Assembly: GCA_015486055.1 (NCBI GenBank) | Contig: WFSJ01000030.1 | Span: forward strand, 1 to 60,091 | Reading direction: 5' to 3' | Source: Acidobacteriota bacterium | GTDB taxonomy: Bacteria > Acidobacteriota > Aminicenantia > S016-38 | Length of the DNA: 60,091 bases | In this document: piece after piece, positions 39,322-48,558 of the stretch | Layout: each line of letters begins with the position of its first letter | How positions within the stretch are numbered: position 1 is the first letter of the stretch | Translations under genes and position numbers: made by a program | Notes under the pieces: model-generated | What the model was told of the DNA's origin: nothing | The model's database searches: none | Seen by the model: the letters and a program-made list of their open reading frames with translations, nothing else

Positions 39322-41481
39322 ATGGAAATTGATTCTCTCCTTTGCGGAAAACATTCAGACCCTCACAGAATCCTTGGAATCCATAGAAGGGGAAATAGAT
39401 ATACAATAAGGGCGGTTTTCCCATGGGCAAAGGAGGCATGGGTTCTTAGCGAAGGGAAAAGATACAGAATGGAAAGATATGGAGACACTCCTCTTTTTAA
39501 GCTTAACCTTGGGGAGAAAATTTCATCTTACTTCTATGAGGTGGAATACGAAGGGGGAAAGAAAAAGATAGAGGACCCATACAGGTTTCTTCCAAACCTT
39601 GGAGAACAGGATCTATATCTTTTCAACGAGGGAAAGCACTATGAATTGTGGAATAAAATGGGAGCCCAGGTTAAAGAAACTAATGGAATAAAGGGAACCT
39701 CCTTTGCGGTATGGGCACCGAATGCTAAGGGAATTTCAGTTGTTGGAAATTTTAACCGATGGCATCCTTTGGCCCATCCAATGAGGGAACTGGGAAATTC
39801 CGGGGTCTGGGAGCTTTTCCTCCCAGGAATATCAGAGAAAGAACTATACAAGTTCAGGATAATGGGAAGAAATGGGGAGGAACTTTTCAAGACAGATCCT
39901 TACGGTTTTTATTTTGAAATACCTCCAAAATCGGCTTCAATAGTTTGGGACTCAAATAAATATACATGGCAGGACGGGGAATGGATAAAAAAAAGGCGAG
40001 AATACAATCTTTATAAAAATCCCCTATCAATTTATGAGGTTCACCTCGGTTCCTGGGCAAGGGTTCCTGAAGAAGGAAACAGATGGCTCACTTATAGGGA
40101 AACCGCTCATAAGCTAATACCTTATGTCAAAAAAATGGGATTCACCCATATTGAACTTCTTCCTGTTATGGAGCATCCATTCTATGGCTCCTGGGGTTAC
40201 CAAACAACAGGATATTTCGCTCCTACCTCAAGATATGGAAATCCTGATGATTTCAAATATTTGGTAGATTATGCACATCAAAACGGATTAGGAATAATTC
40301 TTGACTGGACACCTGCCCATTTCCCTACAGACCCTTATGGGCTTGCAAGATTTGATGGGACAGCCTTATATGAACATGAAGATCCAAAGAAGGGTTATCA
40401 TCCTGATTGGCATTCTTTTATATTTAATTATGGAAGAAAGGAGGTTTCAAATTTCCTTACGGCCTCAGCCCTCTTCTGGACAAAGGAATATCATGTCGAT
40501 GGACTAAGAGTTGATGGTGTAGCCTCAATGTTATATCTTGATTACAGCAGAAAACCTGGTGAGTGGAGCCCAAATAAATACGGAGGAAGGGAAAATTTAG
40601 AGGCCATAGAGTTCATAAGGGAAATGAACAAAGAAATATATGCAAGAGGGGAGGGAACTTTCACAATTGCAGAGGAATCAACTGCCTGGCCGATGGTATC
40701 CAAACCTGTTCATCTTGGAGGGTTGGGATTTGGGTTTAAATGGAATATGGGCTGGATGAATGACACACTTTTCTATTTTTCAAAGGATCCGATTTACAGG
40801 AAATATCACCATAATAAATTAACATTTTCCATATGGTATGCCTTCTCAGAAAACTTTATACTTCCCCTTTCTCATGATGAAGTCGCTCACGGAAAGGGTT
40901 CTCTGCTTGGAAAAATGCCCGGGGATATATGGCAGAAATTCGCAAATCTAAGGCTTCTTTTAGCCTATCATTTTGCCCATCCAGGAAAAAAGCTACTTTT
41001 TATGGGGGGAGAAATAGCCCAGTGGAAGGAATGGAACCATGAGGAAAGCATTGACTGGCACCTCCTTAAATATGAGTCCCACAGGGGGATACAAAAACTA
41101 ACACAGGAGTTGAATAAAATTTACAGGAATGAGCCTTCTCTGCATCAGAGAGACTGTGAGGCCCAGGGGTTTCGCTGGATTGACCTTGGTGATTCCCTTC
41201 AAAGCGTCGTATCATTTGCAAGAACAGGGGATAATGGGGAGTTTATAGTTTGCGTGTTCAATTTCACCCCTGCAATAAGACATAATTACAGGATAGGAGT
41301 TCCCGAATCGGGGTTTTACAGAGAATTGCTAAACACAGATTCCGAGATCTTTGGAGGTTCAAATGTTGGAAATTTCGGAGGGGTTTATTCTCAAAAAATT
41401 CCATCCCATGGTTTCCCATGTTCCCTGGAGCTTACCCTCCCTCCTTTAGCCGCTCTTTACCTCAAAAAAGGAAAAGAATGA
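39322..41481 (+). CDS. glgB: 1,4-alpha-glucan (glycogen) branching enzyme
   Basis: GlgB cuts alpha-1,4 chains and transfers them to O6, creating glycogen branches. Two N-terminal carbohydrate-binding (CBM48-like) regions (about 10-100 and 115-215; FAVWAPNAKGISVVGNFNRWHP) precede the GH13 barrel. Conserved signatures are HLGSW, LLPVMEHPFYGSWGYQ, the nucleophile D398 in GLRVDGVASM, the acid/base glutamate region AEEST (E451/E452) and LPLSHDEVAHGKGSL. Length (719 aa) is normal for the two-CBM class. Leaderless start expected (see the -10 element). No glgA, glgC or glgP lies in the window, so the gene is separated from the rest of the pathway. Confidence 0.95.
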   Translation: MEIDSLLCGKHSDPHRILGIHRRGNRYTIRAVFPWAKEAWVLSEGKRYRMERYGDTPLFKLNLGEKISSYFYEVEYEGGKKKIEDPYRFLPNLGEQDLYLFNEGKHYELWNKMGAQVKETNGIKGTSFAVWAPNAKGISVVGNFNRWHPLAHPMRELGNSGVWELFLPGISEKELYKFRIMGRNGEELFKTDPYGFYFEIPPKSASIVWDSNKYTWQDGEWIKKRREYNLYKNPLSIYEVHLGSWARVPEEGNRWLTYRETAHKLIPYVKKMGFTHIELLPVMEHPFYGSWGYQTTGYFAPTSRYGNPDDFKYLVDYAHQNGLGIILDWTPAHFPTDPYGLARFDGTALYEHEDPKKGYHPDWHSFIFNYGRKEVSNFLTASALFWTKEYHVDGLRVDGVASMLYLDYSRKPGEWSPNKYGGRENLEAIEFIREMNKEIYARGEGTFTIAEESTAWPMVSKPVHLGGLGFGFKWNMGWMNDTLFYFSKDPIYRKYHHNKLTFSIWYAFSENFILPLSHDEVAHGKGSLLGKMPGDIWQKFANLRLLLAYHFAHPGKKLLFMGGEIAQWKEWNHEESIDWHLLKYESHRGIQKLTQELNKIYRNEPSLHQRDCEAQGFRWIDLGDSLQSVVSFARTGDNGEFIVCVFNFTPAIRHNYRIGVPESGFYRELLNTDSEIFGGSNVGNFGGVYSQKIPSHGFPCSLELTLPPLAALYLKKGKE

Positions 41482-41511
41482 GAGTTTTGTAGTTTAAAGT
41501 GGACATTTCTG

Positions 41512-42432
41512 ATGGAACTCATTGAAGATGTAAGAGAGTTTATTCTGCACGGCGGAGGGTTTAATCCAGATCTTGCTCTTGAAATAGCTAATTATCAACT
41601 AAAAAAAATCCCCCTCTATAGAGAATACTGTGGAAAATTGGGATTTTCTCGATTCAAAAACTTAGGGGATATAGTTTTTTTCCCTGCGGAATTCCTCAAA
41701 TATGAGAAAATATTTTCCTTCCGAAATCCAGAAGGTTATTTTCTATCAAGTGGGACAACCGGAAACCAAAGCAGAGTTTTTTATAATAAAGATTCCCTTT
41801 CCCTGTATAAAATTTCGGCCCTCCGTTCCTTTCCATTCAGAGAAAAAATACTTTCTCTAATACCGAGATTTGAGTTTTCTCCTCATTCTTCTCTATCTTT
41901 TATGATGAAAATCTTTGAGGAAAAAATGAAGGTTGATTATTTAAACGACAGTTACGAACTCAAACCAGAAAATGTTTACCCTCTTATTAAAGATGAATCT
42001 GGAATATTATTCATGACATCAACGCAGCTTTATAAAATGGCCAAATGGCTGGAAAAAAAGGGCAGTTTCGTGGACAGTAAATTTATTATAATAGACACAG
42101 GGGGATACAAAGGCCTAAACCAGAAATATGACAGGGGAGAACTTCAGAGATACTCCTCAAAATTTTTTCCAAATTCTGAGTTCTGGACAGAATATGGAAT
42201 GAGCGAGCTTTTCTCTCAGTTTTATACTCCTTATCAAGGATTATACAAGGACTATCCCTATGCGAAAGTTTTTACTGAGGGCAAAGGTCTCCTAAGTATA
42301 TTTGACTTTTCAAATTTCTGCACAGTCTCCGCTCTTTTAGTCCCAGACATCGTTGAAATAAAAAAAGAAGGATTTAATGTTATTGGAAGAACAGCTAAAG
42401 GAATAAAGGGATGCGGATATGTTTTCAGGTAA
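41512..42432 (+). CDS. LuxE/PaaK-like acyl-protein synthetase (adenylate-forming)
   Basis: The 306-residue protein resembles LuxE, which activates fatty acids as acyl-AMP and passes the acyl group to its own cysteine or to LuxC. The phosphate-binding motif YFLSSGTTGNQSRVFY (about 78-93) fits the adenylate-forming family. Further markers are LFMTSTQLYKMAKWL, IIDTGGYKG, FWTEYGMSELFSQFY and the C-terminal IGRTAKGIKGCGYVFR. The cysteine in GCGY is at the place where LuxE-type proteins carry their acyl-accepting cysteine, but that is inference. The start has only a weak ribosome site. The gene overlaps luxC-like by 14 bp, so the two act together. Confidence 0.82.
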   Translation: MELIEDVREFILHGGGFNPDLALEIANYQLKKIPLYREYCGKLGFSRFKNLGDIVFFPAEFLKYEKIFSFRNPEGYFLSSGTTGNQSRVFYNKDSLSLYKISALRSFPFREKILSLIPRFEFSPHSSLSFMMKIFEEKMKVDYLNDSYELKPENVYPLIKDESGILFMTSTQLYKMAKWLEKKGSFVDSKFIIIDTGGYKGLNQKYDRGELQRYSSKFFPNSEFWTEYGMSELFSQFYTPYQGLYKDYPYAKVFTEGKGLLSIFDFSNFCTVSALLVPDIVEIKKEGFNVIGRTAKGIKGCGYVFR

Positions 42433-43405
42433 GCTTTTAGAAAAGGGAGCAAGGGCAGCGAGAAAAATCGCCTTAATGATTGAGAAAGGAGAGGAAGTGA
42501 GCGACAGGGGATATCAAAAAAAACTCCTAAAAGAAATCCTTCTTTATACCGCCTCTGAACTTGAAAAATTAAAGATGGATAGGTTCAAGGGACCGCAAAA
42601 AGTATTTGTCTTTCTCCCTGAAAATGTTCCTGTGATTCCTTTCCAGCTCTTGACCCTAATTGAAACATATTCTCTTGAGGTTTTATTCAAAGCTCCCTCA
42701 TCCGAAAGGCTCTTTTACGAGATTCTCAGTAAAGAAATGGGGCTTAACTTTATATGGACAGACCACGAAATAGCTTTAAAAAAGGCGAAAGAATTCGATT
42801 TCATAATAGGATTTGGAGAGGAAGGGCTGGGAAAAATATTAAAGAACTTAGGAAAACCATATAGATTCTTCGGGCCTAAATTCTCAATAGGGGTTATAAA
42901 TGGGAAAAACCAAGATGAACTTAACAAAGTCCTACTTGATTCTCTTTCATTTGATGGAGAAGCATGTCTTTCACCTGTTTTTCTTTTCCTAAGAGATATT
43001 GAATTAGAGGTTCTCTGGGAGATGATGGGAGAAGCTTCAAGAAAAAGGCCGCCTCAAAAAAGCTTTAATAAATATGCTTTACAATATGCGGCATCTTTCC
43101 TTCTTTACTATAGCAAGGATTTCAAAATAAATAAGGACAGAGCTTTATTCCTTGTTGATAAATTTCCCAAGTTTATTCCTCAAAGGACAATCTTTGTTGT
43201 TAAGGCAAACACCCAAGAGGAAATTTTAAACTTCCTTGGGGATAAAGCCCAGAAAGTTCAGGGAATAATCACGATGAAAAGACCTGAGCTTCTCTTTTCC
43301 GAAACCAGCGTTTCAATTGTGCTCCCTCCTGGAAGTTCTCAATTCCCATCTTTAACATGGTTTTTTCGGAGGGGAATTACAATGGAAAATTTCTTCTCAA
43401 TTTAA
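42419..43405 (+). CDS. LuxC-like acyl-CoA/acyl-protein reductase
   Basis: LuxC-family enzymes (PF05893, aldehyde-dehydrogenase fold) reduce an activated acyl group to the fatty aldehyde with NADPH. The 328-residue protein contains FVFLPENVPVIPFQLL, a feature of the family N-terminus, and the putative catalytic C183 in FDGEACLSPVFLF. LuxC and LuxE form a fatty-acid reductase complex in luminous bacteria. No luxA, luxB or luxD is present here, so the aldehyde must have another use, such as ether lipids or waxes. The protein is shorter than typical Vibrio LuxC (about 480 aa), mainly at the N-terminus. Confidence 0.78.
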   Translation: MFSGKLLEKGARAARKIALMIEKGEEVSDRGYQKKLLKEILLYTASELEKLKMDRFKGPQKVFVFLPENVPVIPFQLLTLIETYSLEVLFKAPSSERLFYEILSKEMGLNFIWTDHEIALKKAKEFDFIIGFGEEGLGKILKNLGKPYRFFGPKFSIGVINGKNQDELNKVLLDSLSFDGEACLSPVFLFLRDIELEVLWEMMGEASRKRPPQKSFNKYALQYAASFLLYYSKDFKINKDRALFLVDKFPKFIPQRTIFVVKANTQEEILNFLGDKAQKVQGIITMKRPELLFSETSVSIVLPPGSSQFPSLTWFFRRGITMENFFSI

Positions 43406-43469
43406 TACCCATTTTATCTTTCCTCAATTTTGTTTTAGAATAACACTGACTAAATCTGAGAGGTGAAAG

Positions 43470-44576
43470 ATGTTGGATATCAAGAAAGTGGAGGGTAAAA
43501 AGGACATTAAACGGTTCATAATGCTCCCGTGGAAAATTTACAAGGGAGATAAGAATTGGGTTCCACCCTTAATCTCCGATGTAAAAAAGCTCCTTGATAG
43601 GGAACGCCATCCATTCCACAAGCACGCTGAAGTGGAATACTTTTTAGCCTTTAAAGACGGTAAGATCGCTGGCAGAATATCTGCTTTCATCAATCACCGC
43701 CATAACGAATACTGGAATGACAAAGTCGGATTTTTCGGATTTTTTGAGTCAATAAATGACAAAGAAGTATCAAGAGCCCTGTTCGAAAAAGCAGAGGAAT
43801 GGCTCAGAGAAAGGGAAATGGAGAGTATGAGGGGACCCATGAACTTTTCAACCAATGAAACCTGCGGCCTCTTGTACAAGGGATTTGATTCTCCACCGGT
43901 AGTTGAGATGACCTATAACCCAAGATATTATGTCAATCTTTTTGAAGATTACGGAATGAAAATAGTTAGATTTCTGTACTCCTACAGACTTTCAAAGGAT
44001 ACTCCAATCCCGGAAAAACTCAAGAGAGTGGCAGAGTACAGGCTAAAGAAAATCCCTGTAAGGAAGGCAAACGTAAAGGATTTTAGAAACGAAATTGAAA
44101 GATTTAAGCTTATATACAATGAAGCGTGGGGAAAGAATTGGGGATTTGTTCCTCTCACAAACGAGGAAATAGATTTCATTGCAGAGGAACTAAAACCAAT
44201 ACTTGATCCTCATATAGTTTTCTTTGCGGAAATAGACGGAGAACCTGCTGGGGCTTCTCTTTCCCTTCCTGATTTCAATCAGATCCTTAAGTATGCAAAT
44301 GGAAGACTTTTTCCATTTGGGCTGATAAAGCTTCTGCTCCACAAAAAGGAGATAAACATGCTCAGAACCTATGCTATGGGAGTCAGAGAAAAATTCAGGT
44401 TCAGGGGACTTGAGGCTTTAATGATATATAAAACTATAAAGGAAGGAATAAAAAGAGGTTATCTTGGTGCTGATATGGGGTGGATTCTTGATTCGAACTA
44501 TCAGATGAACAAAATCTTGGAGGATCTTGGTTCTGAAAAATACAAGGAATATGCAATCTACGAGAAGGAATTCTGA
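43470..44576 (+). CDS. GNAT-fold N-acyltransferase family protein
   Basis: This 368-residue protein belongs to a distinct GNAT-related family, marked by WVPPLISDVKKLLDRERHPF, AEVEYFLAFKDGKIAGRISAFINHRHNEYW, VGFFGFFES, MNFSTNETCGLLYKGFDSPPVVEM and NPRYYVNLFEDYG. A second acetyltransferase-like half follows (about 180-368). Bacterial ceramide synthase (bCerS) of Caulobacter is, to my recollection, annotated in the same broad group, so an N-acyltransferase acting on long-chain acyl-CoA is plausible. I could not align them. A GAGAGGTG site precedes the ATG. It is immediately followed by the phosphodiesterase gene. Confidence 0.72.
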   Translation: MLDIKKVEGKKDIKRFIMLPWKIYKGDKNWVPPLISDVKKLLDRERHPFHKHAEVEYFLAFKDGKIAGRISAFINHRHNEYWNDKVGFFGFFESINDKEVSRALFEKAEEWLREREMESMRGPMNFSTNETCGLLYKGFDSPPVVEMTYNPRYYVNLFEDYGMKIVRFLYSYRLSKDTPIPEKLKRVAEYRLKKIPVRKANVKDFRNEIERFKLIYNEAWGKNWGFVPLTNEEIDFIAEELKPILDPHIVFFAEIDGEPAGASLSLPDFNQILKYANGRLFPFGLIKLLLHKKEINMLRTYAMGVREKFRFRGLEALMIYKTIKEGIKRGYLGADMGWILDSNYQMNKILEDLGSEKYKEYAIYEKEF

Positions 44577-45857
44577 GTGAAAAAATTTGTCCTTTTGGGA
44601 ATTGATGGGGTCCCCTTTGAGCTCGTGGAGGATTTTTCTAAAAAAGGGATAACGCCGAATCTCGGAAAACTTGCAAGAAAAGGAAGCTTCATAAAAACTC
44701 AGGCTCCCTTCCCTGAAGTTTCCTCTGTCTCTTGGAGCTCATTTATGACCGCTAAAAATCCAGGTGCCCATGGGATATACGGATTTGTTGAGCTTGATGG
44801 AAGGACATATGAATACAGGTTTCCGAATTTCCTGAATTTGAAGGAAAAACCATTTTGGGAAAAGGAAAGCAGAAGAGCAGTAATCATAAATCTTCCCCAA
44901 ACCTATCCTGCAAGAAGAATAAATGGAATTTTGATCTCTGGCTTTGTTGCCCTTTCCTTAGAAAAAGCGGTCTATCCTCCTGCTCTTCTCCCCTTACTTC
45001 GGAGGTTGAAATATAAGGTTGATGTAAACGCATCCCTTGGAAAAAGCGATAAAGATAAATTTATAAATGAGCTCTTCGATATTCTAAAGATCAGGGAAAA
45101 GGTCATGAAAAAATTATGGAAGAAAGACTGGGACATTTTCTTCCTGGTAATCACAGGGACTGATAGGCTTCACCATTTCCTATTTGATGCATACGAAAGC
45201 GAATCTCATCCTTATAGAAAAGCCTTTGAGAGTTATTATAGAGAGGTTGATAGGATAGCTGGAAAGCTTGCTGATATGGCGGAGAGAAGAGATCTTCCCT
45301 TGGCTATATTGTCAGACCATGGTTTCTGCGGAATAAAACAAGAAGTATATCTATCTCAATATCTAAGGAAATGGGGATTTCTTAATTTTGATGAGAATAA
45401 GCCAGGAAATCTCACCTCAATAAGTCCTTCTTCCAGGGTTTTTGCACTTGACCCATCCAGGATTTACATTCACCTTAAGGGAAAATATTCAAGGGGAAAA
45501 GTTGAGCCTTCAGAATATGAAAAGCTAATTGAGGAACTCAAAAAGAAATTTCTCTCAATAGAAATTGATGGGCAAAAGGTCATAAAAGCTGTTTTCCATA
45601 AGGATGAAATATACTCAGGCCCGTATCTGAACTCTGCCCCTGATCTTGTTCTTCTTTCAAATCACGGATTTGACCTGAAATCAGGGACAAAGGCAGAGGT
45701 TCTTCATGGCAAAACCCACTTTACAGGGATGCATACCCAGGATAATGCCTTCCTTATAACTTATCCGAAGATGGAATTTCCCTTTCACCCTTTTATCTAC
45801 CAGGTTTCTGCTCGCATCACCTCCACAATTGAGACTCCAAACTCTCCTATATGCTAA
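44577..45857 (+). CDS. Type I phosphodiesterase/nucleotide pyrophosphatase-like hydrolase
   Basis: The GTG start directly follows the TGA of the GNAT gene (0 bp). The alkaline-phosphatase fold shows a first metal aspartate in VLLGIDGVPFEL (residues 4-15) and a nucleophile region SWSSFMTAKNPGAHGIYGF. The other metal ligands are in TGTDRLHHFLFD, ILSDHGFCG and, near the C-terminus, GKTHFTGMHTQDNAFL. Enzymes of this group cleave phosphodiester or pyrophosphate bonds in nucleotides, phospholipids or alkylated glycerols. The protein lacks a signal peptide, so it is probably cytoplasmic. Position behind the acyl genes suggests a lipid head-group reaction. Confidence 0.82.
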   Translation: MKKFVLLGIDGVPFELVEDFSKKGITPNLGKLARKGSFIKTQAPFPEVSSVSWSSFMTAKNPGAHGIYGFVELDGRTYEYRFPNFLNLKEKPFWEKESRRAVIINLPQTYPARRINGILISGFVALSLEKAVYPPALLPLLRRLKYKVDVNASLGKSDKDKFINELFDILKIREKVMKKLWKKDWDIFFLVITGTDRLHHFLFDAYESESHPYRKAFESYYREVDRIAGKLADMAERRDLPLAILSDHGFCGIKQEVYLSQYLRKWGFLNFDENKPGNLTSISPSSRVFALDPSRIYIHLKGKYSRGKVEPSEYEKLIEELKKKFLSIEIDGQKVIKAVFHKDEIYSGPYLNSAPDLVLLSNHGFDLKSGTKAEVLHGKTHFTGMHTQDNAFLITYPKMEFPFHPFIYQVSARITSTIETPNSPIC

Positions 45858-45860
45858 AAT
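45855..45860 (+). promoter_or_regulatory. -10 element of leaderless type for ribE
   Basis: TAAAAT overlaps the last codon of the phosphodiesterase gene. Six bases (ATTCTT) separate it from ATG 45867, and there is no Shine-Dalgarno. Confidence 0.55.
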
Positions 45861-45866
45861 ATTCTT

Positions 45867-46448
45867 ATGTTTACAGGGATAATTTGCAAAAAGGGAAAAA
45901 TAAGATCAATATCTCCAAATCACATTTCCGTTGAAGCGGAGCTTAAGGTAGCTCCAGGGGAAAGCATAGCTGTTGATGGCGTATGCCTTACAGTTACCAG
46001 AATAAAGGGGAAAATCATTCAGTTCGACCTTCTTCCTCAAACATGGGATATAACCGCCTTTAAGTCCAGAAAAACTGGGGAAGAAGTGAATATAGAACTT
46101 CCTGTTACCCCTCAAAGTTTCCTTTCCGGACACATTGTCCAGGGCCATGTTGACAGTGTTGGAAAAGTTTCCAGAACCGAGAAAATTGGAAACTCTACAA
46201 GAGTAAAGTTTTCAACGGAAAAGGAAATTCTTAAATACCTTGTTCCCAAGGGATCAATCGCTGTTAATGGGGTAAGCTTAACTATTTCAGAGCTTTCAAG
46301 GGACGGTTTCTATGCCGAATTGATCCCTGAAACCCAGAAGAGAACCAATCTCAATAACTTAAGGATAGGTTATATTGTAAACTTGGAAGCCGATATCATA
46401 GGAAAATATATTTACACCTATTTACGAACTCTCAGTGAATCAAAGTAA
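45867..46448 (+). CDS. ribE: Riboflavin synthase (alpha subunit type)
   Basis: RibE dismutates two 6,7-dimethyl-8-ribityllumazine molecules to riboflavin. The protein starts with the family signature MFTGII and has two tandem lumazine-binding beta-barrels (about 1-90 and 95-185), each with a conserved GVCLT/GVSLT motif, and GHIVQGHVDSVG between them. Length (193 aa) is typical. It follows the LuxE-LuxC-GNAT-phosphodiesterase genes by 9 bp but appears to have its own leaderless promoter. Its 3' end overlaps the convergent OPT transporter gene by 31 bp. No other rib gene and no FMN riboswitch is visible. Confidence 0.94.
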   Translation: MFTGIICKKGKIRSISPNHISVEAELKVAPGESIAVDGVCLTVTRIKGKIIQFDLLPQTWDITAFKSRKTGEEVNIELPVTPQSFLSGHIVQGHVDSVGKVSRTEKIGNSTRVKFSTEKEILKYLVPKGSIAVNGVSLTISELSRDGFYAELIPETQKRTNLNNLRIGYIVNLEADIIGKYIYTYLRTLSESK

Positions 46449-48352
46449 ACAAACGAGAGTATAAGGATAAACATTAAAAGCCCAAGCCAGTTCCCCAGTT
46501 TTCCAGTATTCCCGATAACCGGAATGATATGGACTTTTGACTCTTCCTCAATGTATTTCAGGAGGGCTCCTACCACCCCAATTAGCGCACCGCCAGCAAT
46601 AAGCCCTGAGGATATCAATATTCCCTTTTTGTGGGCTCTTTCCCCACCTTTCTTCTTCACAAAATAGGCGACAAGAGCTCCGAATAGTATGGGTGAATTA
46701 AGCTCAATCGGTATATACATCCCAAGGGCAAAGGCAAGGGAACTTATTCCGAAAAGCTCAACGACAATTGCTATCCCTGCTCCTGCAAGATAAAGTGCCC
46801 AAGGTATCCCTCCACTTCCCATCATTCCTTTTATAACTGCTGCCATGGCATTGGGCTGCGGAGCTGGAAGCGGGTTGGGATGCGGAGGGGAAAAACCATA
46901 AACTTTTGCAAGGAGGATAATCACATATGTTACAACAACAGAAGAAACAACAGAACCAAGAATATTCCAGATTTGAATCTTGTTTGGCGATGCTCCAACC
47001 CAGTATCCTATTTTAAACTGTGTGATAAGGCTTCCTGCCATTGAAAGAGCTGTACAGACAACACCGCCGATAAGAAGGATTTCAAGCATTCCCCTGTGTC
47101 CATGAAGGCCAAGTTCCATCATAACAAAAGCAGAAACTATAAGCGTCATCAAGGTCATCCCGGAAATTGGAGTTACGCTTATCATGGCTATCGCCCATGC
47201 TGAGACGCTCGTAAAAAGAAAACCTATTATGAACACGAGAAGAACTGCTGCTATGGAAAGTAGAACAGAATGGGGTATATTACTTAGGACAGAAAACTTG
47301 AAGTAAGCAAAGAGAACCACCAAGGTAAGACCCATTATAGAAAGGACAGTCCCCATGGGGATATCTCTATCATATCTTAAAGTCTCTTTTCCTTCTGAAT
47401 GTTTCTTGCTTCCCTTCTTAAATTGTGAAAATCCTACTCCAATGGCTTGCTTTATCACCTTCCTCATCTTCCAGATTGAAATGAGACCTGCCATAAAAAT
47501 TCCTCCTATTCCCATATACCGAGCATAGTTAAGAAAAAGCTGATTCTGTGTAAGAGAAGGGTGATAAAAGGAAAAGACGGGTACTATTATAAATGTTGAA
47601 AGAAAAGAACCCCCGAAAATCATGGCTGCATAATCGACCCCTATTATATATCCAAGACCTGCGATTGCAGCGGTTGTATCAAGAGAAAATATGGCCTTGA
47701 ACTTCTTTGTCAGGGGTGCAAATAGGCCAATTAAGGATGTTGCAAAAACCTCCCTCCATGCTTCAATAGAAATGGCAAGGAAATCGTATATCATTCCTAT
47801 GAGCATTGAATAACCTAAAACTACGGCATCCTTCCCACCTTTTTCTCCCGCCATAAGAATCTCCGTTGTGGCAGTCGCTTCAGGAAATGGGAGTTTCCCG
47901 TGCATGTCTGCAACGAAATATCTCCTGAACGGGATAAGAAAAACTACTCCAAGAATTGCCCCTAAAAATGGAACGAAAAATACCTGAAATGGTGATGAAA
48001 GCTTCTCTATTCCGAGGACAAAAATCGCTGGCATAGTAAAGACAGAACCGCCTGCAATTATCCCTGAAGTTGCTCCTATTGCCAAAACATTAACATTCTC
48101 AAGAAGGGTTGATTTTCTCCTGAAAAGAGCTGAAAGCCCAACTGCTAAGATGGCTATCGGTATTGCCGATTCTATGCCCTGCCCCAGCTTAAGAGCAATA
48201 TAGGTAACAGCTGCAGAGAATATAATTCCCATTATAATACCTATAACAATGGACCTGAAAGTAACCTCAGGCACTTTCCCCGTTATTATAGGCGTATACT
48301 TTTCCCCTTCTTTAAGTTCCCTGTAAGCATTTTCTGGAAGACCATTATTCAT
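46418..48352 (-). CDS. OPT-family oligopeptide/metal-chelate transporter
   Basis: The 644-residue protein has about 14-16 hydrophobic helices and the OPT pattern (GIIMGIIFSAAVTYIALKLGQGIESAIPIAI at the N-terminus, PFPEATATTEILMAGEKGG, and SGLIAGGALIGVVGALLKY near the C-terminus). It should import peptides or peptide-bound metals at the inner membrane, driven by protons. A proline-rich loop (PPHPNPLPAPQPNA, about residue 485) sits between two helices and may be cytoplasmic or periplasmic. No Shine-Dalgarno is clear; TAATAA lies 6 nt before the ATG, a weak version of the leaderless spacing. Confidence 0.9.
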   Translation of the reverse strand: MNNGLPENAYRELKEGEKYTPIITGKVPEVTFRSIVIGIIMGIIFSAAVTYIALKLGQGIESAIPIAILAVGLSALFRRKSTLLENVNVLAIGATSGIIAGGSVFTMPAIFVLGIEKLSSPFQVFFVPFLGAILGVVFLIPFRRYFVADMHGKLPFPEATATTEILMAGEKGGKDAVVLGYSMLIGMIYDFLAISIEAWREVFATSLIGLFAPLTKKFKAIFSLDTTAAIAGLGYIIGVDYAAMIFGGSFLSTFIIVPVFSFYHPSLTQNQLFLNYARYMGIGGIFMAGLISIWKMRKVIKQAIGVGFSQFKKGSKKHSEGKETLRYDRDIPMGTVLSIMGLTLVVLFAYFKFSVLSNIPHSVLLSIAAVLLVFIIGFLFTSVSAWAIAMISVTPISGMTLMTLIVSAFVMMELGLHGHRGMLEILLIGGVVCTALSMAGSLITQFKIGYWVGASPNKIQIWNILGSVVSSVVVTYVIILLAKVYGFSPPHPNPLPAPQPNAMAAVIKGMMGSGGIPWALYLAGAGIAIVVELFGISSLAFALGMYIPIELNSPILFGALVAYFVKKKGGERAHKKGILISSGLIAGGALIGVVGALLKYIEEESKVHIIPVIGNTGKLGNWLGLLMFILILSFVYFDSLRVRK

Positions 48353-48456
48353 AAGAACTTATTAAACCAAAAATTCAAATAGGAGTAAAATATTTATGTG
48401 CTTTTGAGAATATACAACGAGAGAAAAATAAATACAATAAAAAGAGAGGGAACTAT

Positions 48457-48558
48457 ATGATGAAAAATTCGCAATTCTCTTCATTCTTTCTTTTGCCATT
48501 GCTTCTATTTTCAGGAAAGCAAATGATTATTGTCCCGGAGAAAACACATGATATTTGA
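48457..48558 (+). CDS. Possible 33-residue hydrophobic small protein
   Basis: ATG 48457 (or 48460) has a good AGAGAGGG site at 48442-48449. The peptide reads MMKNSQFSSFFLLPLLLFSG at its start, a hydrophobic core like a signal peptide or small membrane protein, then MIIVPEKTHDI. It ends at TGA 48556-48558, overlapping the start of the next membrane protein gene by 11 bp, which implies coupled translation. No family recognised; a regulatory leader is also possible. Confidence 0.4.
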   Translation: MMKNSQFSSFFLLPLLLFSGKQMIIVPEKTHDI

